Of a stretch of DNA of 11,856 bases, positions 5,403-11,856 are shown piece after piece. Position numbers and translations under genes: made by a program. Each line of letters starts with the position of its first letter. The first letter of the stretch is position 1. Under the pieces are notes generated by a model. That model saw only the letters and a list, made by a program, of their open reading frames with translations. It searched no databases and was not told the origin of the DNA. This stretch comes from Pseudomonadota bacterium (GTDB taxonomy: Bacteria > Myxococcota > Polyangia > Polyangiales > Polyangiaceae): positions 1-11,856 of the forward strand of contig JAEZYO010000496.1 of NCBI GenBank assembly GCA_023419055.1. Direction: 5' to 3'.

Positions 5403-6023
5403 TCAGCAGGGGGCGCCGAGGGCGCGCTCGGCTTCACCCAGCGGGTCGAGCACGACTCTCAGCACGCCGGCGAACCCACCCCGCCCCGCGAGCGCTCGTG
5501 CCGCGTGAAAGCGGGCCTCTCCGAGGACGAGGCCCGCGAGCGGCGTGTAGACGAGATCTTGCGCGGAAGGCCGCACTCCGTTGGCCTCGAAGCCGTACTC
5601 CCACACGGCCGAGGCCGCGGCGGCGAAGCCGAGCGAACCGGCCCACCCGAAGTGGCAGTTGCGCGCCCGCAAGTAGAGCTCGCTGCCGAGCAAGCCGTGC
5701 CCGAGCACGTTGATGGTCCAGTGATCGCCGTCCCACTCGAACGCGGAGCGGCTCGCGTCGAACTTGGGAGGCAGCGTGTAGGCCTCCTCGTAACGGGCGC
5801 CCACGAACTCGGGATCGAAGTTCCCGAAAGGATCGGGCCAGAGCACCGTTTCGGTCGCGCGCATCACCACGAACAGTGAAGTCGAGTGCAGCACCGGCGG
5901 CACCCAGAGGACCTCGTGCTCGACGGGCGAATCCAGGACCGGGCTCTCCGGCGGTTCTGCCCGAGCCGGACGCGCGCTGGAGAGCGCCACGACGATCGCC
6001 GCAGGAACGAGCAAGGAGCGCAA
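5403..6023 (-). CDS. Secreted or envelope DUF3943-like protein
   Basis: A 206-residue protein if it starts at TTG 6023 (complement), the first plausible start after the upstream gene's TGA at 6028-6026. It then opens with R-S-LLVPAAIVVALSSARPARA, a convincing signal peptide cut near residue 22. Residues ~100-170 (NVLGHGLLGSELYLRAR, then SAVWEYGFEANG-x5-DLVYTPLAG) match my recollection of the DUF3943 pattern: a conserved His-Gly-Ser segment, a WEY motif, then D-L-x-x-T-P. Function is unknown; the family is thought to be membrane-associated. The frame is open far upstream to 7355, but that overlaps two other genes and is not coding. It is the second gene of a two-gene operon. The TTG start is uncertain, since no ATG or GTG is available and no clear ribosome binding site is visible. 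Confidence 0.7.
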   Translation of the reverse strand: MRSLLVPAAIVVALSSARPARAEPPESPVLDSPVEHEVLWVPPVLHSTSLFVVMRATETVLWPDPFGNFDPEFVGARYEEAYTLPPKFDASRSAFEWDGDHWTINVLGHGLLGSELYLRARNCHFGWAGSLGFAAAASAVWEYGFEANGVRPSAQDLVYTPLAGLVLGEARFHAARALAGRGGFAGVLRVVLDPLGEAERALGAPC

Positions 6024-6025
6024 CG

Positions 6026-6634
6026 TCAGCGCCCGGGGAGGAACTTCACTTCGTAGACGGTTTGCGTACCACCGTCCCGCTTGGGGACGGGCTTCGGCAG
6101 GATTTGGTAGCTCGCATGCTGCGCCCGGAAACCCGCGCACACCCCCGCGATCGTCCCCTCTTCGAGGTAGCAAGGGTACGGCGTGGCGTTCGCGATCTTC
6201 ATGTGGCCCGCGCGCTTCTCGAGCACTGGCCAGCCGCCGATCAGCTCGAAGCTCGCCTCGTGTGACGCGCGATACGCGGCTTCGATACCCTCGAGCGCGT
6301 CTTCCAGGCACCTGATATGCGGCGGCCACGGCATGGTCCCGAAGATCTTCGTCCCCACCGAAATGGACGCGGTCTTCCCGATCCTCTGCTCGACCAGATA
6401 GAACGCCGCGATGAGCTTCCACTGCTCCCACGGCTCGCCCTCCCGGTAACCGAGCTGGGAAAACAGCCGGCTTACCTGACTGTCGAGAGCCTGGAAGGCG
6501 CGTCGAAAAATCTCCGCGTTCTGCGCGTGAGCCTTGAACCCGGCCGGCAAGCGGTCTCGAACCGAGATCGGCAGCGCCTCGTAGACCTCCCTGCCGTAAG
6601 CTTCGATCTCCGTCCGAGCAACGAACTGGGACAT
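6026..6634 (-). CDS. Conserved-looking hypothetical protein, possibly V4R-like
   Basis: A 202-residue cytoplasmic protein with no signal peptide or membrane span. Residues 1-85 are helical (EAYGREVYEALP, EIFRRAFQALDSQ, WEQWKLIAAFYLVEQRIG). Residues ~90-170 alternate strands and helices, ending in GHMKIANATPYPCYLEEG and GVCAGF with C155 and C166. That Cys-x3/4-Gly-x3-G layout recalls the small-ligand V4R/vinyl-reductase-like fold or myxobacterial families built on it, but I cannot assign it. The start ATG at 6634 (complement) lies 10 bp from the divergent methyltransferase ATG, and no good ribosome binding site precedes it. The next gene on this strand begins 2 nt after its stop, so the two are probably co-transcribed and translationally coupled. 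Confidence 0.72.
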   Translation of the reverse strand: MSQFVARTEIEAYGREVYEALPISVRDRLPAGFKAHAQNAEIFRRAFQALDSQVSRLFSQLGYREGEPWEQWKLIAAFYLVEQRIGKTASISVGTKIFGTMPWPPHIRCLEDALEGIEAAYRASHEASFELIGGWPVLEKRAGHMKIANATPYPCYLEEGTIAGVCAGFRAQHASYQILPKPVPKRDGGTQTVYEVKFLPGR

Positions 6635-6644
6635 TGGACTCGAT

Positions 6645-7427
6645 ATGACCCGAAGCCGCGCGCCCAGTAAAGCCCCCCGCCTCCCGTCCGCCGAGCGTCT
6701 GCTCGCAGCAGAGCTTTACGCGCTCACGCACCGGGGCAACGCGGGCGACGCCGCTTTCTACCAGCGCTTCTGCGCGGGAGCTCGCTCCGTGCTCGAGCTC
6801 GGCTGCGGCTCCGGACGGCTCTTGCCGGCGCTCTCTTCCTCCGGACGGCGCGTGGTCGGTCTCGAGCTCGACCCGGCCCTGCTCGCCCTCGCGCGCCGCT
6901 CCGCGCCGAGCGGCGTCGAGCTCACCCTCGGGGATATGAGAAACTTCGAGCTCGACGCGAGCTTCGAGCGCGTCGTCATCCCCTTCACGGCGTTCTACTG
7001 CTTGCTCACCCGCGCTGATGCGATCGCGTGCCTGCGGAGCGTACGGCGCCACCTCGCGGAGGGCGGGAAACTCGCCTTCGACGCGTACGCCGCCGACGGC
7101 TTTCACGCGGAGTCCTCGCCTCGCGACGTCGCGCCCGACGAGCTGTCCGAGGTGGTCTCGTTCGAGCATCGGGGACGGCGCTGGGACGTGTTCGAGAAGA
7201 GCTCCTGGGACAAGCGCCGAAAGCGGCTCGACGTGACGTACCTCTATCGCTCGGGTCGCCGTGAGCTCGCGATCGAAATTCCCCAACACTACTGGCTGAG
7301 CTCGGAGGTCGGGCCGCTCCTCGCCCGCGCAGGGCTCCGGCTGCGCTCCCTCCACGGCGGTTTTCGGAAGCAGCGCTACTCGAAGGACTCGCCGCTGCTC
7401 GTCGTCACCGCCGAGCGCGCGGACTGA
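6645..7427 (+). CDS. Class I SAM-dependent methyltransferase
   Basis: A 260-residue protein with a Rossmann-fold methyltransferase core. Motif I is VLELGCGSG at 49-57. The acidic ribose-binding end of strand 2 is LELD at 73-76. GDMRNFEL at 97-104 is motif III-like, where the Asp contacts the adenine side. VVIPFTAFYCL at 110-120 is motif IV-like, and LAEGGKLAFDAY at 137-148 forms the next strand pair. A C-terminal domain of ~100 residues (RRWDVFEKSSWD, then strands to HYWLSSEVGPLLARAG) is typical of small-molecule methyltransferases of the Methyltransf_25/11 kind. The substrate is unknown. There is no ribosome binding site of note and no alternative ATG or GTG close downstream. The stop is 3 bp from the stop of the convergent gene. 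Confidence 0.9.
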   Translation: MTRSRAPSKAPRLPSAERLLAAELYALTHRGNAGDAAFYQRFCAGARSVLELGCGSGRLLPALSSSGRRVVGLELDPALLALARRSAPSGVELTLGDMRNFELDASFERVVIPFTAFYCLLTRADAIACLRSVRRHLAEGGKLAFDAYAADGFHAESSPRDVAPDELSEVVSFEHRGRRWDVFEKSSWDKRRKRLDVTYLYRSGRRELAIEIPQHYWLSSEVGPLLARAGLRLRSLHGGFRKQRYSKDSPLLVVTAERAD

Positions 7428-7430
7428 ACG

Positions 7431-7919
7431 TCAAATCACGACGAGCGCGAGCACCGCGCACGCGATGCCGATCGCCACGAACACGCCGACGCCGACGGCG
7501 ATCCAGACGCCGCGCATCGCGCTCTTCACCACGTGCTGCTGGAGCTCTAGCCGTGCCTGAATGGCTTGCTGAGGAACACCGAAATGCGGCGCCTGATGCG
7601 GCACCCCGAAGCCTGGGCTGGGCGCCCCGCCGAAGGATTGCGACGTCATCACCGGCTGCCCGTTCACGAAGCTCGCCTGATACGTCACGACGTGAGAGGC
7701 CGACGCCGTGCTCCCCGCCACCAACCCTTCGAACGCGTCCGGAATGCCGTTCCCGTTCCTGTCGGCGAGCAAGTTCGTCACGAGCTCGGCTTGCTGAGCG
7801 GCGCGCGCGTGGTGCGGCAGCACGGTCCCGCAGTAGCGGCACGCTGGCTGTGAGAGGTCCGCCGGCGCGAGGTTCGCCCCGCAGTGTCCGCAGCGCGTAA
7901 GGTTCATCGCTTCGAGCAT
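7431..7919 (-). CDS. Zinc-ribbon, calcium-loop, C-terminally anchored membrane protein
   Basis: A 162-residue protein. Residues 10-31 are a zinc ribbon (C10-x2-C13, C27-x2-C30, each followed by Gly). D53-R-N-G-N-G-I-P-D-x-x-E64 is a perfect calcium-type loop of the EF-hand/thrombospondin type 3 kind. Residues 70-118 are Gly/Pro/Gln-rich and low in complexity. Residues 136-162 form one hydrophobic C-terminal span, so the protein is a tail-anchored type with its zinc ribbon probably in the cytoplasm. An internal ATG four codons later (7907) is an alternative start. I keep 7919, which has CAGGG just upstream. It follows the SH3-like protein gene by 21 bp, so the two likely form an operon. I do not recognise a named family. 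Confidence 0.8.
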   Translation of the reverse strand: MLEAMNLTRCGHCGANLAPADLSQPACRYCGTVLPHHARAAQQAELVTNLLADRNGNGIPDAFEGLVAGSTASASHVVTYQASFVNGQPVMTSQSFGGAPSPGFGVPHQAPHFGVPQQAIQARLELQQHVVKSAMRGVWIAVGVGVFVAIGIACAVLALVVI

Positions 7920-7940
7920 CGCACCCTGCTCTGCGCGCGG

Positions 7941-8630
7941 CTAGCGAGCCGAGACGTACTGAGCCGGCACCCAGATTTGGCGGCCGTCGGGGAACGCCAC
8001 GAGGTGCTGGCCTTGCGCGGACTGGACCACCGCCCCCGGGTAGCGCTGCCCGTCGCTCCACAAGACGAGCACGTGCGTCCCGACGCCGATCGCGGGCGCA
8101 GGTTGCGCGGACGCGGCCGGTCGAGGACCAGAGGCGCCCTTCGACACGGAGATCGGCTTCGGAGTGCCCCCCTCGCGGATGCGCGTCCCCTCTTGCTCGA
8201 CCAGCATGCCGTAGCCGCCGTACTGCATCGGATTTTGCGCCACCTGATTCGTCCAATGCCCGGCGATCTGCGTCCAGTCGGTCATCGAAACTCCATAATG
8301 GCCGAGCATGCCTTCGACGCCGAACGCTTTGGCCGCGCCGCTCATGGCCACGAACTCGTCGAAGCTCACGCTCGGCGCGCCGCCGCTCCGCCTCGCGAGC
8401 GCGGCTTGATAGAGCGGCATGAACGCGGTCGCTACGCGCCCCATCAACGCCATGTCCGACATGCGCGCCGTCCAACCCTGCTTCGCCGCCTCCCAGTCGA
8501 CGCGGTGGACCCCGTGGCGGGCCACGATGTCGGCTTGCAGATCGGGGTTCGTCGTGTCGCCGAGCTCGGCCGAGAGCTCGGCGTAGCGCTCGAGCGAGAT
8601 GCCGTTGATCGGAGCCATCCAGGGTTGCAT
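7941..8630 (-). CDS. Duplicated-repeat protein with C-terminal SH3/Tudor-like barrel
   Basis: 229 residues from ATG 8630 (complement). An in-frame ATG at 8756 would add 42 residues, but it overlaps the divergent gene's start and promoter region and has poor composition. The start is unsettled, as neither candidate has a good ribosome binding site. Residues 12-57 and 90-131 look like two copies of one helical repeat: aromatic-x4-S-x2, later I/L-x4-GV-x3-DW-x6-W-T. A Lys/Pro/Ala-rich linker follows (157-180). Residues 181-226 are a compact five-strand SH3/Tudor-like barrel: VGTHVLVLWSDGQRYPGAVV, then HLVAFPDGRQIWVP. That segment resembles Tudor or Agenet readers, though bacteria use the fold for many purposes. 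The repeat is of a kind I associate with myxobacterial hypothetical proteins. No signal peptide, so probably cytoplasmic. Confidence 0.78.
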   Translation of the reverse strand: MQPWMAPINGISLERYAELSAELGDTTNPDLQADIVARHGVHRVDWEAAKQGWTARMSDMALMGRVATAFMPLYQAALARRSGGAPSVSFDEFVAMSGAAKAFGVEGMLGHYGVSMTDWTQIAGHWTNQVAQNPMQYGGYGMLVEQEGTRIREGGTPKPISVSKGASGPRPAASAQPAPAIGVGTHVLVLWSDGQRYPGAVVQSAQGQHLVAFPDGRQIWVPAQYVSAR

Positions 8631-8725
8631 GCCGAGAGCGGGCCCGGGGCCGCCCGCTGCGTCAAGCGTGATGCCGCCCGCTTGGAGCGACTTTTGGAGG
8701 CTTTTTGCGCGTAGCCGAGGTTTGC

Positions 8726-8731
8726 TATCCT
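8726..8731 (+). promoter_or_regulatory. Candidate -10 element of the UbiB-family gene
   Basis: GCTATCCTC contains TATCCT 23 nt before the ATG at 8755. TTGCGC at 8705-8710 could serve as a -35, with a rather short 15-bp spacer. The same TATCCTC heptamer occurs before the truncated gene at the left edge. Confidence 0.4.
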
Positions 8732-8754
8732 CCCGACGCCGGAAGCTCCTCCCC

Positions 8755-10062
8755 ATGAGCGATCGTCCCCTGCCCCTCGGTCGAGCGCAGCGCCTGCTCA
8801 AGATGGCGACTGCCGGCGCTCGCGCGGGCGCGAACCTGCTGGTCAACAAGGGACACGAACAAGCCGCGCTGCGCTTCGCGGAGACTCTGGGGACGCTCCG
8901 GGGCCTCGCCGCCAAGATCGGCCAGACGATGAGCTACGTCGACGGCATCTTGCCCGAGAGCCAGCGCGAGGCTTACGAGAAGGCGCTCTCGGCTCTGCGC
9001 GCGGCGACGCCGTCTTCGTCACCCGAAAGCATCGTCGCCCTGGTCGAACAGGAGCTCGGAAAGCCCATCGACGAGCTGTTCGCCGAGTGGGAGCGCGAGC
9101 CTTTCGCGAGCGCCTCGATCGGACAGGTGCACCGCGCGCGCCTGTTCGACGGGCGCGAGGTCGCCGTCAAGGTTCAGCACCCCGGCATCGATCAGGCGGT
9201 CGAGAGCGATCTCGGCAACGTCGGGCTGCTCGAGGGCATGCTGGCCGCGGTCGGCCCGCGCAAGCTCGACGCCGGGCGGGTGTTCGAGGTCGTGCGCCAG
9301 CGCTTCCGCGAAGAGCTCGACTACCGCCTCGAGGCCGAACACCAGCTCCATTTCACGCGCGTCCACGAAGGTGACCCGACCATTCGCATCCCTCGCGTCG
9401 TCCCCGAACGATCGGCGCGGCGCGTGCTCACGAGCGAGTTCGTGCGCGGCGCCTCGCTCGAGCAGGCGGCGACCGCAGAGCCTCTGCTGCGCGCAAGCTA
9501 CGCCGCCACGATGTGGCGCTTCGTCTTCAAGGGCAACCTGATCGGCGGCCGCTTCAACGCCGATCCGCACCCGGGCAACTACCTCTTCCACCCGGACGGC
9601 TGCGTTACGTTCCTCGACTTCGGTTGCGTCCAGCCGCTCGACGGCCGAGACCTGGGGCAAGCGCTCGGCGTCCACGAGAGCGCGATCCGGCGCGACGAGG
9701 CCGGATTCCGCGCGGGCATGCGCGGGCTGCTCGAGCTCCAGGGCGGGCGCTACGAGCAGGCCGCCCTCGACTACACGCGCCTGTGCTTCGAGCCGATCTT
9801 CGCGTCACCCTTCCGGATGACGCGCGAGTACGTCTCGAGCCTGGTGAGCGCCGCGCAAGACATGAAGAAGGAGGTGTTCGCGAAGGACAAGAGCTTCGTC
9901 CCGCTCCCTCCGAACCTGATCTTCATGAATCGCTTGCAGTTCGGCTTCTACAGCGTCCTCGCCCGCCTCGACGCCGAGGTCGACTACGCGGCCGTGGAGC
10001 GCGCTTTCTTACAGCGCGAGCCGAGCACGGCGGCCAATAACGCAACGCTTTCGGGCATTTGA
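8755..10062 (+). CDS. ABC1/AarF/UbiB-family atypical kinase-like protein
   Basis: A 435-residue protein with all hallmarks of the ABC1/ADCK/UbiB family. These are the KxGQ motif K54-I-G-Q57; the Ala/Ser-rich nucleotide loop ASASIGQVHRA at 118-128; the Lys of VAVKVQHPG (K139); the EELDYRLEA helix at 186-194; NADPHPGN at 268-275 (the family's HRD-like catalytic loop); and DFG at 288-290. In bacteria such proteins are small ATPases supporting ubiquinone or other isoprenoid lipid metabolism. Unlike E. coli UbiB, I see no pair of C-terminal membrane helices. I start at ATG 8755 (GGAAG at 8741-8745, 9 nt upstream). The frame is open upstream to 8599, but that overlaps the divergent gene. No quinone biosynthesis gene is adjacent, so the exact role is open. 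Confidence 0.93.
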   Translation: MSDRPLPLGRAQRLLKMATAGARAGANLLVNKGHEQAALRFAETLGTLRGLAAKIGQTMSYVDGILPESQREAYEKALSALRAATPSSSPESIVALVEQELGKPIDELFAEWEREPFASASIGQVHRARLFDGREVAVKVQHPGIDQAVESDLGNVGLLEGMLAAVGPRKLDAGRVFEVVRQRFREELDYRLEAEHQLHFTRVHEGDPTIRIPRVVPERSARRVLTSEFVRGASLEQAATAEPLLRASYAATMWRFVFKGNLIGGRFNADPHPGNYLFHPDGCVTFLDFGCVQPLDGRDLGQALGVHESAIRRDEAGFRAGMRGLLELQGGRYEQAALDYTRLCFEPIFASPFRMTREYVSSLVSAAQDMKKEVFAKDKSFVPLPPNLIFMNRLQFGFYSVLARLDAEVDYAAVERAFLQREPSTAANNATLSGI

Positions 10063-10066
10063 CAAT

Positions 10067-10088
10067 ACCTGACACAGGGTTGTCAGGT
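10067..10088. promoter_or_regulatory. Perfect 8-bp inverted repeat upstream of uvrA (candidate operator)
   Basis: ACCTGACA and TGTCAGGT are exact inverted copies separated by CAGGGT, forming a 22-bp dyad in the 75-bp gap between the UbiB-family gene and uvrA. A consensus TTGACA (10059-10064) overlaps the upstream stop codon and ends 2 bp before the dyad, so a bound protein would cover the spacer and -10. No good -10 is visible, however. With no T-run after it, a terminator is less likely. Confidence 0.5.
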
Positions 10089-10137
10089 GTCGGTTGCACA
10101 GTGCTCCGCCCCAGCGTACGGGCGAAGAACTCTCGAC

Positions 10138-11856
<1,719 letters not shown>

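Noticed and set aside
5403..7355. A 650-codon open frame on the minus strand
   Set aside because: Only its last ~206 codons are a real gene. The upstream part runs through two well-supported genes in other frames and has shadow-like Arg/Glu-rich composition.
7405..8475. A 356-codon minus-strand frame
   Set aside because: It overlaps two genes with recognisable motifs in another frame of the same strand and has shadow composition.
4027..8630. A chromatin-like system linking the histone-fold protein and the Tudor-like protein
   Set aside because: They are about 3.4 kb apart, on opposite strands and separated by unrelated genes. The SH3-like fold is too generic to support a link.

Overview
This is a GC-rich window from what looks like a myxobacterial (Myxococcota, probably Polyangia/Sorangiineae-type) chromosome. 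The reasons are the strong G/C third-position bias, an ECF sigma factor paired with a TM-plus-helical-repeat partner, proline-rich secreted proteins, a bacterial histone-fold protein and several small families of the kind common in that phylum. This placement is inference, since there is no rRNA to confirm it. I see no mobile elements, CRISPR arrays, tRNAs or rRNAs, and no gene-free stretch over 300 bases.

Left part (1-2700): a truncated minus-strand gene for a secreted protein with a polyproline hinge is divergent from a two-gene operon. That operon encodes an ECF sigma factor and a single-pass membrane partner, with stop and start overlapping as TAATG, and probably forms a sigma/anti-sigma pair. 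A small gene with a very basic tail follows. Next (2727-3903) come a secreted NlpC/P60 cysteine peptidase and, convergent to it, a YbgC-type hotdog thioesterase. The two are separated by a 15-bp tandem duplication that also duplicates the thioesterase stop codon.

The standout gene is at 4027-4563. It encodes a 178-residue protein joining an N-terminal Cys/His zinc-finger module, a charged linker and a C-terminal histone fold. The fold keeps the archaeal/eukaryotic L2 signature GRKT and an Arg and Asp seven residues apart (the 'RD clamp'). It is divergent from the thioesterase gene.

Middle (4704-7427): a lipoprotein with a carbohydrate-binding-like beta-sandwich, whose ribosome binding site sits in the loop of a perfect hairpin. 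Convergent to it is a two-gene minus-strand operon (an unrecognised 202-residue protein, then a secreted DUF3943-like protein). Divergent from that operon is a class I SAM methyltransferase, with the two start codons only 10 bp apart.

Right part (7431-11856): a minus-strand pair encodes a protein with an internal repeat and a C-terminal SH3/Tudor-like barrel, then a zinc-ribbon protein with a calcium-type loop and a membrane anchor. Divergent from these is an ABC1/UbiB-family kinase-like protein. After a 75-bp spacer with a perfect 8-bp inverted repeat comes the N-terminal 573 residues of UvrA, which runs off the right edge. Most genes here look like independent housekeeping or accessory units. 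The clear functional pairing is the sigma operon.
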